This document shows, piece by piece, positions 17,538 to 26,443 of a stretch of 59,283 nt of DNA. The stretch is taken from positions 1 through 59,283 of the forward strand of contig JBHJHD010000112.1 of assembly GCA_050331115.1 (NCBI GenBank), read 5' to 3'. The notes under the pieces were generated by a model, which saw only the letters and a program-made list of their open reading frames with translations, ran no database searches and was not told where the DNA came from. Every line of letters starts with the position of its first letter. Within the stretch, counting starts at the first letter, position 1. The position numbers and the translations under genes are program-made. The DNA comes from JBCCAG01 sp050331115. GTDB taxonomy: Bacteria; Cyanobacteriota; Cyanobacteriia; CAKZMO01.

Positions 17538-18086
17538 ATGGCACTATCTTTCGTAACTACGCTTGCGGCCTTCCCCATCGATGGGCTGCTCTCAACCCAG
17601 GGCATCATGGTCATGCTGCTCGTGGCCTATGCTGGCGCGATGTGGATGTTTTTGACCAGCGCCCCCAAGGTCCATACCCTCATGGTGTCTGACTTAGAGG
17701 TCGCGCGCCGCTTTTATGAGGACATGCTGGCGCTGCAGGCCGCTGATGTGCCGCTGCACTACTACTACAACTACGAGCAAACCCTAGGCGCGACGGTTGA
17801 CCCACTTTATATGGGCGCTGGTGCGAGCAGTGCCGCCTACAATGCGCCTGATGGCCTGTGGTACCAGCTGAAAAAAAATACGCAGCTCCATGTTGTCTCG
17901 GGGGCAAACCTCGGCAACAAAGACAGGCAGCGGCACGTGTGCTTCGACCGCGATTGTTTAGAGCAGGTGCTGATGCGGGTGCAGACCCATGGCGTAAAGC
18001 ATAAGATTCGTCGGGAAGAGCCGCTCAATTTCTTAGTGAAGGACTGGAACGGCCAGGTGATTGAGATGGCCGAGGTCTCCACCTAA
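17538..18086 (+). CDS. Membrane-anchored VOC/glyoxalase-fold protein
   Basis: Product of 182 residues. One membrane helix (about 20-40, GIMVMLLVAYAGAMWMFL) precedes a glyoxalase/vicinal-oxygen-chelate domain. Potential metal ligands are His in KVHTLMVSDLEVARRFYED, His in RQRHVCFD and Glu in VIEMAEV, the usual order in this fold, so metal binding is plausible. A Tyr-rich stretch (HYYYNYEQ) lies in the middle. A TAAAAT box at 17468-17473 could be a promoter -10. Homologues are common in cyanobacteria. The reaction is unknown, and lactoylglutathione lyase activity should not be assumed. Confidence 0.82.
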   Translation: MALSFVTTLAAFPIDGLLSTQGIMVMLLVAYAGAMWMFLTSAPKVHTLMVSDLEVARRFYEDMLALQAADVPLHYYYNYEQTLGATVDPLYMGAGASSAAYNAPDGLWYQLKKNTQLHVVSGANLGNKDRQRHVCFDRDCLEQVLMRVQTHGVKHKIRREEPLNFLVKDWNGQVIEMAEVST

Positions 18087-18142
18087 CTTATCTTTTGCCA
18101 AAGTCCCTGTGTATCAAAGACGCTGCGTGGGCGGCTACGGGC

Positions 18143-18775
18143 CTACTGCTTAACTTTCACCGTGGAAGTTGGCGCGCTTCCCCGCACGACATAGCTCCCT
18201 GCAATGATGCGGGCATCTTTGTTGTAGTCCTTGTAGGGGAGATCGATGCCGTAGGCCGTTAGCGTATAGACAACGCCGCCGTGCTGCTCAATGAAGCTCA
18301 AGGCGTCGAGCTCCTGGCCGTCGCTGTTGAGGCCTTGCCAGCTCAGCCTAAGGCTGCCGTCTGACTGCTTCTCGGCGCTGCCGTCCTCCCAAGAAACCTC
18401 CACAAAGCTTTCCTGGAGCGATCGCTTGAGCCGCTCCTCAAGCTGCGGCGGTTCGAGGGGCTCCTCGATGGTGGCGTAGCCGATCTCGCCGCCAAAGCCG
18501 CCGTCTGGTGCGGTAAAGGTCATACCGCGATCGCCGCCCTCGTATTCGTAATCTTTGGGTAGCGCGAGGGCGAACATTTCGTTCTCGTCCCGATAGATTT
18601 GTACATCCTCCGGCAGGGCTGCGCTCGCGCCGTCGCCGGGGGCTTCGGGAAAGGTCTCTGCCGCTGGGGCAGGCACCGCCTGGGGTGGATTGAGGGAGAC
18701 CAGAGCGTTTTTAGACCCGCAAGCCGAGGCCAAAAGCAGGGGTAGCCCGTAGAGGTACAGCCGCGTCCTAGCCAT
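18143..18775 (-). CDS. Putative lipoprotein of unknown function
   Basis: Product of 210 residues starting at ATG 18775 (MARTRLYLYGLPLLLASAC). The start overlaps the lysS stop by 8 bp (ATGGCTAG), so the two are translationally coupled. The N-terminus is a lipoprotein-type signal with Cys19. The lipobox (ASAC) has Ala instead of Leu at -3, so lipidation is likely but not certain. The rest is a predicted soluble domain (ENEMFALALPKDYEYEGG, then a C-terminal YNKDARIIAGSYVV) without a family I can name. The frame reaches upstream to 18844 within lysS, but the ATG start is far better. Confidence 0.78.
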   Translation of the reverse strand: MARTRLYLYGLPLLLASACGSKNALVSLNPPQAVPAPAAETFPEAPGDGASAALPEDVQIYRDENEMFALALPKDYEYEGGDRGMTFTAPDGGFGGEIGYATIEEPLEPPQLEERLKRSLQESFVEVSWEDGSAEKQSDGSLRLSWQGLNSDGQELDALSFIEQHGGVVYTLTAYGIDLPYKDYNKDARIIAGSYVVRGSAPTSTVKVKQ

Positions 18776-20303
18776 GGGTATCGCTGCCCGCATTGTCTGT
18801 GGGTTCTGCCGCCTCAGAGCGCAGCAGCGGAAAGGCGATCGCATCCCGAATGCTGGGGCTGTCGCACAGCAGCATCACCAGGCGATCGATGCCGATGCCC
18901 AGGCCGCCTGTGGGAGGCATACCGTATTCCAGGGCCGTGAGGAAGTCTTCATCTACGCCCTGGGCCTCTAGATCCCCTGCGGCTTTGCGGGCCGCCTGCT
19001 GCTCCAATCGCTGGCGCTGATCCCCCGGGTCCGTCAGCTCAGAGAAGCTGTTGGCGGTCTCGCGGCCGACGATAAACAGCTCAAAGCGCTCTACCAGACC
19101 GGGCTGGTCGCGGTGGGGCTTGGCCAGCGGTGAAATTTCCACCGGGTAGTCGATGACGAAGGTCGGCTGAATCAGGGTTTCTTCCACCGCCTGCTCAAAG
19201 GCCTCATTGAGCACGTGGCCGACGCTGGCGCAGTCCGAACAGTGAATGCCGGCGGCCTCAGCGGCGGCCTTGGCCGCCTCCAGGGTTTCAAATTGGCTAA
19301 AATCGACGCCCGTCTTTTCCTGAACCGCCGCGTGCATGGTGACCCGCCGCCAGGGCGCGGTAAGGTCGATGGCCTCTCCCTGATAGGTAATCTCTGTCGT
19401 CCCCAAGACATCCTGGGCCGCCTGGGCAATCAGCGCCTCGGTGAGGGCCATCATGTCGCGGTAGTCGGCGTAGGCCTGGTACAGCTCCAGGGTCGTAAAT
19501 TCTGGGTTGTGGCGCGTCGAGATGCCCTCGTTGCGGAAGACGCGGCCTAGCTCAAACACCTTCTCAAACCCGCCCACCACCAGCCGCTTCAGGTGCAGCT
19601 CTGTGGCGATGCGCAGGTACAGCGCCATATCGAGCGTGTTGTGGTAAGTGATGAACGGGCGGGCGTCGGCCCCGCCGGCCTCCGCCTGCAGCACCGGCGT
19701 TTCAATCTCAATGAAGCCCTGCTGGTCAAGGGAGCGGCGGATGGAGGCGGTAATCAAGGCGCGGCGGCGGAAAGTCTGACGGACCTCCGGATTGACAATC
19801 AGGTCTACATAGCGCTGGCGGTAGCGCTTTTCTACATCCGTCAGGCCGTGCCACTTATCGGGCAGGGGCAGCAGCGCCTTGGTCAAGACGCGGTACGCGC
19901 TCACCTTGACCGACAGCTCCCCTTTATCCGTGCGCTTCAGCGTACCTTTGACCCCCAAAATATCCCCCGTGTCGGTGAGCTGCTTTAGGGTGTTAAAGGC
20001 CTCGCTGTCTACGTCCGCCATCCCGGCCTGAACGGTCTTTTTATCGAGGTAGAGCTGAATGCTGCCCGTCTCGTCCTGCAGCGTGAAGAAGGCGAGCTTG
20101 CCAAACACCCGCCGCAGCATGATCCGCCCGGCGAGCGCCACTGCATCTTCGACTTCTTCTCCCGCCTCTAAATGGGCGTATTTATCCTGGAGCGTCGCCG
20201 CACTGTGGGTCGATTCCCAGCGATAGGCGTAGGGATTGAGCCCCCTCTCCTGGAGCTGTTCGGCTTTTTTGAGGCGCGTGGCGCGGATGTCGTCGGAGGC
20301 CAT
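18768..20303 (-). CDS. lysS: Lysine--tRNA ligase, class II
   Basis: Charges tRNA-Lys with lysine. The 511-residue protein starts at ATG 20303 (MASDDIRATRLKKAEQL); the open frame extends to 20363. It has the N-terminal OB-fold anticodon-binding domain (about 55-165), motif 1, motif 2 (FRNEGISTRHNPEFT) and motif 3 (GLGIGIDRLVML), placing it in class IIb. Length is normal. A lipoprotein gene overlaps its 3' end, so both are expected on one transcript. Confidence 0.97.
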   Translation of the reverse strand: MASDDIRATRLKKAEQLQERGLNPYAYRWESTHSAATLQDKYAHLEAGEEVEDAVALAGRIMLRRVFGKLAFFTLQDETGSIQLYLDKKTVQAGMADVDSEAFNTLKQLTDTGDILGVKGTLKRTDKGELSVKVSAYRVLTKALLPLPDKWHGLTDVEKRYRQRYVDLIVNPEVRQTFRRRALITASIRRSLDQQGFIEIETPVLQAEAGGADARPFITYHNTLDMALYLRIATELHLKRLVVGGFEKVFELGRVFRNEGISTRHNPEFTTLELYQAYADYRDMMALTEALIAQAAQDVLGTTEITYQGEAIDLTAPWRRVTMHAAVQEKTGVDFSQFETLEAAKAAAEAAGIHCSDCASVGHVLNEAFEQAVEETLIQPTFVIDYPVEISPLAKPHRDQPGLVERFELFIVGRETANSFSELTDPGDQRQRLEQQAARKAAGDLEAQGVDEDFLTALEYGMPPTGGLGIGIDRLVMLLCDSPSIRDAIAFPLLRSEAAEPTDNAGSDTHG

Positions 20304-20430
20304 GGGCGTGATGCCAGCAGATATGCGGCAGAGGTAAACACAGCAGTAAACAAGCAGGCTCATCTAGGCTATCAAAAATAGCCCAGACTTAACGCTAGAT
20401 CAAGATGGGGTATTGGGATTGGTCTACAGC

Positions 20431-21306
20431 TCAATCCTGCTGATGGGCAAATTGGTAAGCGCCAATTGCCCCTAGCAGAATCGCGATCGCCAGCAAAACC
20501 GGAATGCTGTACCAGGGGAACTCCGCCAGCGGCAGGTAAGCCGCCGCTCGCAGGCCAACGCTCGTGTAGGTCAGCGGCAGGCAATACACCAATGCCTTCA
20601 ATATCCAGGGCAGGGTTTCAGGAGAAAAGAATGTCGCCCCCAAGAAAGACATGGGCACAATCAAAAAGTTGTTCAGTAAGCCCACTCCTTCTAGGGATTT
20701 GACGTTGAGCCCGACAATCACCCCCAGCCCCGAAAAGACCGCGCAGTTGAGCCCCAAAATCAGCAAAAACAGCGGGCTGATGAAGCGCCACTGCCCGGTG
20801 GCAATCAGGGCAATCACAATCACCGAGCCTGAGGTCATTAGACCCCGCACCACCCCCGCCAGCATCTTGCCCAAAAAAAGCGACAGGGGGTGAACCGGCA
20901 GCAGCAGCACTTCCTCAAAGGTTTTGCTGTAGAGCCGCTCGCCGCAGATCGAAAACGTTGTGCCACCAAAGCTAATGGTCATCGAGGAGAGCGCCACCAT
21001 TCCCGGCAGAATAAACTGGAGATAGGTCTCCCCGGCAGGTGGGGTAATTGCCCTATCGATAGCGCTTCCAAGGCCAAGGCCAAACGCTAAAATGTAGATT
21101 AACGGCGACACCAACCCCGATGCGGCAATCTGCGGAATGCGCACCCGCAGATCTAGCCAGTCTCCCCAAAACACCGTGAAGCTGTCGGCTAGAATTGCCT
21201 TAAGCGGAATCGAGGCGGGTCTTTGAGGCTTGCGATCGCCTTGGCGTCGCGTCCGGGAAGATTGAGAAATCACGGTAGTGTAAACATACGTTACGTTACT
21301 CTTCAT
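20431..21306 (-). CDS. ABC-2 type transporter permease
   Basis: Integral membrane protein of 291 residues with about six helices, of the ABC-2/NodJ type that exports polysaccharides, lipids or drugs. Features include a cytoplasmic N-terminus, VRIPQIAASGLVSPLIYILAF, the conserved ERLYSKTFEEVLLLPVHP segment before a membrane helix and NNFLIVPMSFLGATFFSP near the C-terminus. I start at ATG 21306 (MKSNVTYVYTT); an ATG at 21342 would overlap the divergent DUF3172 gene by two bases. No ATP-binding partner is adjacent, so the ATPase must be elsewhere. lysS lies downstream on the same strand. Confidence 0.88.
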   Translation of the reverse strand: MKSNVTYVYTTVISQSSRTRRQGDRKPQRPASIPLKAILADSFTVFWGDWLDLRVRIPQIAASGLVSPLIYILAFGLGLGSAIDRAITPPAGETYLQFILPGMVALSSMTISFGGTTFSICGERLYSKTFEEVLLLPVHPLSLFLGKMLAGVVRGLMTSGSVIVIALIATGQWRFISPLFLLILGLNCAVFSGLGVIVGLNVKSLEGVGLLNNFLIVPMSFLGATFFSPETLPWILKALVYCLPLTYTSVGLRAAAYLPLAEFPWYSIPVLLAIAILLGAIGAYQFAHQQD

Positions 21307-21340
21307 TCTGTCACTTTTTGACGTCTCCAGCGAAGAAGCC

Positions 21341-21928
21341 ATGGCCCGTAGACCAAAACCCCCTCTCCGTCCCTCTCGATACAGCGATCGCTACGATGCA
21401 CCGGATGACAATTACGATATGCCCAAAGAGCGCCTGTCGGGCAAATCGGCGGGCGGAATACTGAGTTCGACCACCTTGGCAATCTTAGGGGCGGCGCTAG
21501 TGATCGGCATCGGTTTGGGGGCGCTGTTTGGCTCATCCGTAAACTTCTCGGATGAGACGGTGGCGACCCGCGTCGCCATTGACGAGAGCGTCGCCAATCC
21601 TGAAATTTGCGCCCAGTACGGGGCCGGGGCGATCGCGGTTGACCTGCGGGCATTCGTGACCCTAAACCCGTTCAAAGTCTTTATCTCTCAGCCTCTGATG
21701 CAGCCCGGCTGCGTGCTGCGCAGCAACAACTGGTCCATTCTGGAGCAGCGAGACCTGGTCAGCAGCCAGGACGTGCGCCAGTGCAAGCAGCGCATGAACA
21801 CCTTTGGCTTTATCGGCGACCTGGATCAGGGCGCTGAGAATACGACCGTGGAGTGCGTCTACGAAAACGACGGTGCCCGCAATCTGTTCTTGAAGTCCGG
21901 CGCTCGTCGGGGCGAAAACAGCTTCTAG
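21341..21928 (+). CDS. DUF3172 family membrane protein
   Basis: Conserved protein of cyanobacteria and plants, 195 residues. A basic N-terminal tail (MARRPKPPLRPSRYSDRYD) is followed by one membrane helix (about 43-64, SSTTLAILGAALVIGIGLGALFG) and a C-terminal domain with the conserved segments NPEICAQYG, FVTLNPFKVFISQP, MQPGCVLRSNNW and CKQRMNTFGFIGDL. Four or five cysteines in the exported or lumenal part could form disulfides. Function is unknown. It is divergent from the ABC-2 permease and convergent with chorismate lyase. Confidence 0.88.
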   Translation: MARRPKPPLRPSRYSDRYDAPDDNYDMPKERLSGKSAGGILSSTTLAILGAALVIGIGLGALFGSSVNFSDETVATRVAIDESVANPEICAQYGAGAIAVDLRAFVTLNPFKVFISQPLMQPGCVLRSNNWSILEQRDLVSSQDVRQCKQRMNTFGFIGDLDQGAENTTVECVYENDGARNLFLKSGARRGENSF

Positions 21929-21937
21929 CGGGCTTTC

Positions 21938-22546
21938 CTAGAGCGACGCGGGCCCGAGGTAGCGGCTGAGATAGGGTGAGAACACCTCATAGATCAGCGT
22001 CAGCGGCTGCCCGTGGTGCCAAAACAGGTAGTGCCGGCCCCAAAACGGGCCGGGTTCGCCCAAGGCTGCCTCTAGCGCCGCCGATTCGCCGTAGCAGATG
22101 CCGCGCACGTCGCGGTAAAGCTCGGTTCGCAGCTTGGCTAAGCTGGCCCAGATGGGCAAAGAGCGGTTTTGAAGGTAATCATCGACATGGCTGGCTTCCC
22201 ACCAGGATGTGGCGTAGGCGAGCCGCTGCCCCGAGGCTGTCTTTAGCCAAACCTGGCGGCGTACGCGAGGCCCAGGAACGGTCTGAATCAGTTCGGGAGC
22301 GCCGTCCCGACTGTGGCCGATGGGCGACATATCAATCACATCTACTTCGGTGGGCTCGCCGGTAAGCAGCTGCAGATGCCGGGTCGGAGAGCCATCGCCC
22401 AGAAGGAGAATCTGCCAAGGGGGGGCGAGCTGCTGATGGGGAAGCCCCGTTCTAACAACGGACTGATCTCCCTGCCAGTGAGGCTTCAGGGCTTGCCACG
22501 CCGTCGGTAGTCCCGTCGTGGGGTAAGGGTCTTGTGTGAGAGTCAA
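21938..22546 (-). CDS. Chorismate lyase (cyanobacterial type)
   Basis: Converts chorismate to 4-hydroxybenzoate, the head-group precursor of plastoquinone in cyanobacteria. The 202-residue sequence has the family's VRRQVWLKTASGQRLAYATSWW stretch, shown here only in part: RRQVWL and AYATSWW, then LRTELYRDVRGI and GPFWGRHYLFWH. It corresponds to the group represented by Synechocystis sll1797 (from memory). It is linked functionally with sds further along the window, which makes the plastoquinone side chain, although the genes are far apart. It lies 10 bp from the convergent DUF3172 gene. Confidence 0.88.
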   Translation of the reverse strand: MTLTQDPYPTTGLPTAWQALKPHWQGDQSVVRTGLPHQQLAPPWQILLLGDGSPTRHLQLLTGEPTEVDVIDMSPIGHSRDGAPELIQTVPGPRVRRQVWLKTASGQRLAYATSWWEASHVDDYLQNRSLPIWASLAKLRTELYRDVRGICYGESAALEAALGEPGPFWGRHYLFWHHGQPLTLIYEVFSPYLSRYLGPASL

Positions 22547-22656
22547 GGGCTTTACAAAAGTTTATGGCCTATCTGCATCATAGTACGGTCTTTAGGGCTG
22601 TGCGGGGCTGGCGACCCCTAGGCAAGGGCAAAGGCTCGCGCCCGAGCCGTTGCGAT

Positions 22657-23079
22657 CTAGCCAGAGGTGGTCTTACCAGAGTCTGAGCTATCCCCCGAGC
22701 TGGGATAGGCCGACCGGTAGACCTGCGATCGCTTCCCAAAAATTTGGTAGCGGTTGTCGCGCACCTGTTCATAGAGGCGATCGCCCGCCTGCTTCAGTCC
22801 TGGAACTGCGAGATAGGCCGCCACGATCGGCTGGCTCAGCGGTAAAACCTGAGCGATTTTTTCGGCCGCGTCGCTGCCTTGCCAGCGCTGCTGGGGCTGG
22901 TCAGCATCGACGACAATCATGCCCAGCTGACAGGACTGCGGCGTCACGTCGAGCCGATCAATCAATACCTCATCCTGCATCGGGATGTAGCGAAAGCGCT
23001 GCCCCTGGTCTAATGTCTCTAAGGCCTTGACAAGGTTGACACAGAGGTTGCAGCTGCCGTCGTAAATCACGTGGTACAT
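22657..23079 (-). CDS. DCC-family thiol-disulfide oxidoreductase-like protein
   Basis: Product of 140 residues from ATG 23079 (MYHVIYDGSCNLC). The thioredoxin-like CxxC motif DGSCNLC near the N-terminus defines the DCC (DUF393/YuxK) family. The later part (FRYIPMQDE, LPLSQPIVAAYLAVPGL, YQIFGKRS) follows the family pattern, and the last 20 residues are Ser/Gly-rich. It is probably a redox protein. The partner is unknown. An upstream in-frame start at 23088 would add three residues. Confidence 0.85.
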   Translation of the reverse strand: MYHVIYDGSCNLCVNLVKALETLDQGQRFRYIPMQDEVLIDRLDVTPQSCQLGMIVVDADQPQQRWQGSDAAEKIAQVLPLSQPIVAAYLAVPGLKQAGDRLYEQVRDNRYQIFGKRSQVYRSAYPSSGDSSDSGKTTSG

Positions 23080-23257
23080 AGCGGTCAAGACCTAAAAGTT
23101 GTCATAATTACTATCGCAACTTTCATTATCGCAATTTTTATATCACAACCTTGGCGATCTGCTAATTTCGCCGGCAGGTCGGCAACGCCGTTCCGCAGCA
23201 GGGCAGAGCCCGATCTATATCAACCCAAGCTTTTGCTACCTTACCCCCCCGCCCGCT

Positions 23258-24712
23258 ATGACTTCTGATGACGCTTTTCTCCCCAACCCGTCTGCTCAGG
23301 GTAACGACTCAGCCGGCAGCAGCCCCGAGCAGCATGGCCGCCCGAGGATCGAGCCATTGGAAGGCGCCCATGGCGAGGGCGGCGATTCCAACGGCGCTAG
23401 CGCAGCTCAAACCGTCGAAGTAAGAAGCGCTGTGGATAGCGCCGGCATGAGCCGTGATCAAACCAACGGCAGCGAGGCTGGGGCAGCGGTTCCTCTAGCC
23501 GCCTCTAGCGACGTTTCCAGTAGCCTAGAGCTGTCCTCCCCCGCTGCGGCCAGCGCCGGCTCCCCTCCGGCTTCATCGTCATCATCGCCACCGCAGCGCG
23601 CCATGCAGTCCGCCAGTCCACCGGGCGCTCTTGTGGTGCTGCTGTCCATTGGCCTCATTGCGGTAGGCGCTATCTTCAACGTGGCGTGGCTGATTGTCAC
23701 CGGAGCGCTGGTTGCCCTACTGGTCTCAATTCGCATGTCCTGGACTGTGCTGCAGCCGATGCTGTCAGAGCTAATCTCGCCGCAGCAGCGATCGCTCACC
23801 GTCGCCATCATCGGCATCGGCGCGGCCCTGGCGGGCCTGCTGCAGGTGATCGGGGTAGGGCGGTGGCTCCAGCCCCGGCTGAGCCTTGTAAACTGGGACG
23901 CGGTGGGGGCTATTGGTGATCTGTTCGGGGCGCTGGGCCAGATTCTCATTGCTATTCTGGCGGTGTATGTCGCCTGGCGGCAGTACGTCATTTCCAAAGA
24001 TCTGACGATTCAGCAAAATCTGATTACCCAGCAGCAGACCATCGACTCTTACTTTCAGGGCATCTCCGATTTGGTGCTGGATGCGGAAGGGCTGCTGGAG
24101 GACTGGCCTCAGGAGCGGGCGATCGCCGAGGGCCGCACGGGGGCAATTTTGAGCAGCGTCGATGCTCCGGGTAAGGCTAAAATCGTTCGGTTTCTCTCCC
24201 GCTCCCGGCTGCTGACGCCCCTGCGGCGGGATCGTCACCTGGGGCGCGCCATGCTGGACGGCATGGGGGGCTACCAGGAAGACCGGGACTACGGCATCCG
24301 GGTCATCGATCTGGGAGTCATGCTGGCGGCGGCCAATTTGGCGGGAACCGATTTGCGCTGGACCGACATCAGCGACGCCAACCTGGTCCGCGCCAACCTT
24401 GTGCGCTGCGATCTAGTCAAGGCGAACCTGGCGCGGACGATTTTGTATGAAGCTAATTTACAAGACGCTGATCTTATGGGAGCCCGGCTGTTCTACGGCA
24501 ATATTGAGACAGCGACGCCGCGATCGCGCACGCAGCCGCCGGACTATAAAACTGGCGAATGTACCGGCGCTGTAGTCGAGAACGCTAACTTTAGCCGCGT
24601 GAAGCGCCTGTCGGATCTGCAGCGCCGCTACATCTGCTCCTGGAGCGGTTCTAGCAGTCGCGCTACCATCCCTGGGGGCTGTCAGGAAATTCCCAATTTG
24701 CTGGGGCGTTAG
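23258..24712 (+). CDS. Pentapeptide-repeat membrane protein
   Basis: Product of 484 residues. The first 120 are Ser/Ala/Pro-rich and probably disordered. Membrane helices follow at about 123-158, 178-198 and 222-245. A cytoplasmic segment (YVAWRQYVISKDL onward) leads to a pentapeptide-repeat stretch at about 355-415, with repeats such as ANLVR, CDLVK, ANLAR, ANLQD and ADLMG forming a right-handed beta-helix. The membrane-plus-repeat arrangement is common in cyanobacteria. Function is unknown. The C-terminus has a conserved-looking cysteine pair (YICSW, GGCQEI). Confidence 0.87.
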   Translation: MTSDDAFLPNPSAQGNDSAGSSPEQHGRPRIEPLEGAHGEGGDSNGASAAQTVEVRSAVDSAGMSRDQTNGSEAGAAVPLAASSDVSSSLELSSPAAASAGSPPASSSSSPPQRAMQSASPPGALVVLLSIGLIAVGAIFNVAWLIVTGALVALLVSIRMSWTVLQPMLSELISPQQRSLTVAIIGIGAALAGLLQVIGVGRWLQPRLSLVNWDAVGAIGDLFGALGQILIAILAVYVAWRQYVISKDLTIQQNLITQQQTIDSYFQGISDLVLDAEGLLEDWPQERAIAEGRTGAILSSVDAPGKAKIVRFLSRSRLLTPLRRDRHLGRAMLDGMGGYQEDRDYGIRVIDLGVMLAAANLAGTDLRWTDISDANLVRANLVRCDLVKANLARTILYEANLQDADLMGARLFYGNIETATPRSRTQPPDYKTGECTGAVVENANFSRVKRLSDLQRRYICSWSGSSSRATIPGGCQEIPNLLGR

Positions 24713-24745
24713 CCCGTAGTTCTGAATCTAGCTTCATCGGCTTGA

Positions 24746-24879
24746 GAGGGTGTTTGAAAGGTAGAAAAAGTCCTGAACCCTTTCTAACTCCCCCTTGCTT
24801 TTCGCGTAGCGTGCCTGTAAGACGTAAGGGGGGTGAAGTAGAAGCCTAACGGTTCAACCAATACTTTTCAGATACCCTC
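24746..24879. mobile_element. MITE-like element with terminal inverted repeats
   Basis: A 134-bp non-coding element. The left end GAGGGTGTTTGAAAGGTA and the reverse complement of the right end GAGGGTATCTGAAAAGTA agree at 15 of 18 positions. It is flanked by a direct TGA on each side (24743-24745 and 24880-24882), consistent with a 3-bp TNA target duplication as made by the IS1031/ISL2 groups of the IS5 family (family knowledge). The interior has a second inverted repeat of C-run and G-run (CCCCCTT / AAGGGGGG). It carries no transposase and sits between the stops of two convergent genes. Confidence 0.7.
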
Positions 24880-24906
24880 TGAGCCGGCAGAAGTGCTGAG
24901 AATCTG

Positions 24907-25329
24907 CTACAGGGAGAACAGCGTATCCCAATCCTTGAGGTAAAACAGCACAAAACAGGCCGCCAGCATAGGCCAAGCGGCGAAAAAGAGCAGGTTAGGG
25001 TCCTGGAAAGGACTGAGGTACTGCCTAAAGGCGGAGAAGGTTGATACGGCATGCATGAACAGCACAAGGCCGTAGGTCCACCGCTTCCAGAGACCTAGCA
25101 AAAACAGGACGATAATGGCAAGCTGAATAACGCCGATGATGTAAAAAACCGCGTTGCCCAGCCCGCCGATGAGATAAAAATTTTGGTAGACCGCTGCAGC
25201 ATGCTCAGGGCGGACAAACTTGTCAATCGCCCACATGAGCAACACTAAAAATACGCTGATTCGCAGCAGGAAAAGCCCTAAGGGAAGGCGAGACTCAATA
25301 GAGCTAGAGCGAAATGCTGATTCCTTCAT
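24907..25329 (-). CDS. DoxX-like small integral membrane protein
   Basis: Product of 140 residues with four predicted helices, at about 17-34, 55-85, 87-105 and 115-133. The pattern of a first helix ending in MWAIDKF and a second containing IGVIQLAIIVLFLLGLWKR fits the DoxX/DoxD-like superfamily. The start ATG 25329 has a good ribosome site (GAGG, 8 bases upstream). Function is unknown; relatives are linked to redox or sulfur metabolism in other bacteria. A MITE lies just after the stop. Confidence 0.8.
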   Translation of the reverse strand: MKESAFRSSSIESRLPLGLFLLRISVFLVLLMWAIDKFVRPEHAAAVYQNFYLIGGLGNAVFYIIGVIQLAIIVLFLLGLWKRWTYGLVLFMHAVSTFSAFRQYLSPFQDPNLLFFAAWPMLAACFVLFYLKDWDTLFSL

Positions 25330-25517
25330 GGTAAGACCTCGTGATGCTACAGGCGCTTACGCCATAAACCAGTCAAACCATAGCCAGCAAAACTGAATCT
25401 ATGGTAACCACCTGCAAATATGACTCACAGCCCATAATACGGAGCGCGGTGGCGGAGCAGATGAGGAGAAGATAAATTTCTAAATCAGCACTTTTACAGG
25501 GGCTAGTCGTCGCTAAG

Positions 25518-25832
25518 CTACAGAAGGCGATCGCTACTTCGGCGGCTGGGCTTACGGCTGGGCCTTTGAACTGCGAGCGCCGTTACGACACTGCCGTTGA
25601 CAATGAGCTTGATCTCTTGGGCAAGCCGCAGCTGAGAAATGGGCTCGCAAAGAAGGGGACTCAGTTCTGCGACGGCGTTGGCGACGTCGCGACTGGGGCA
25701 GCTGATGCGGAGCGTACCCCACCACCGGGAAAGCCGACAAGACTGAAGCACTTGAAGCTGCCGAAGTTCGGCCGGCTCTTCTCGGTAGAAGTCGAAGATG
25801 AGTCGTGTGAGTTGAGAGTACCAGTTCATCAT
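25518..25832 (-). CDS. Conserved hypothetical protein
   Basis: Product of 104 residues from ATG 25832; alternative starts are ATG 25829 and GTG 25838. The segments LRQLQVLQSCRLSRWWGT and ISQLRLAQEIKLIVNG look like a conserved small cyanobacterial protein, but I cannot name the family. There are no membrane segments, and the C-terminus is basic (RPSRKPSRRSSDR). It stands alone, about 190 bp from the DoxX-like gene. Confidence 0.65.
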   Translation of the reverse strand: MMNWYSQLTRLIFDFYREEPAELRQLQVLQSCRLSRWWGTLRISCPSRDVANAVAELSPLLCEPISQLRLAQEIKLIVNGSVVTALAVQRPSRKPSRRSSDRLL

Positions 25833-26443
25833 TATCACGTGATCTGAGTAGTCGCTTAATTTAACTTGATGTGATGCCGTTGACGCGATGCCTAGCGAAG
25901 AAAGTCTTTCTACTTTTGCTGCGCTGCTTTGACATTTTTGGAGGGCGTCCTTGGGGTGTCCTTGGGGCGTCCTTGGCAGGCTATTAAAACTGCATATTTC
26001 TATTGAAGCGCAGGTTTTTTATCTCAGAAGCCGCGCGCAAGAAGACTTAATACTGGTGGGTTACATCTGCTTTTAGCTCAGCCTTAAAGCCTCTCCAGAC
26101 AAGGCTTAGAGCGAAATATTGAGAACTTTAACGCTGCTGTTTCCTTAAGCTAAATAATTAAAAAAATAGAAAACGTGGACGCCTGATCGAATGCACATAT
26201 CACGACAAATATTGTTGGATTTTGACATCACGATTTGTAACGATTAAGTCTCACATCTTTTCAGTGAGTAATGATTTGGCGCAGCGCCTACGGCATCCAA
26301 TTCTTCGGCCACAGCAGATGCCCTGATATGTTAGGGTATCTGCGCGCCCAGTCGCCTACTAAATATCAAGGTTGTGAGCCGTTCGTATTGTTCTAAGTAA
26401 CTGGGCCAACGTAATCCAGATTGGCGAGCTGCGGTCGCTCAAG
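25833..26443. other. Gene-free stretch between a hypothetical gene and thrB
   Basis: AT-richer than its neighbours, with no convincing gene. It includes a near-perfect inverted repeat at 26314-26342 (CAGATGCCCT / AGGGTATCTG, one mismatch, 8-nt loop) about 100 bp after thrB. That repeat could end thrB transcripts but lacks a T-run. Repeated GGCGTCCTTGG-like words occur around 25941-25975. Confidence 0.5.
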
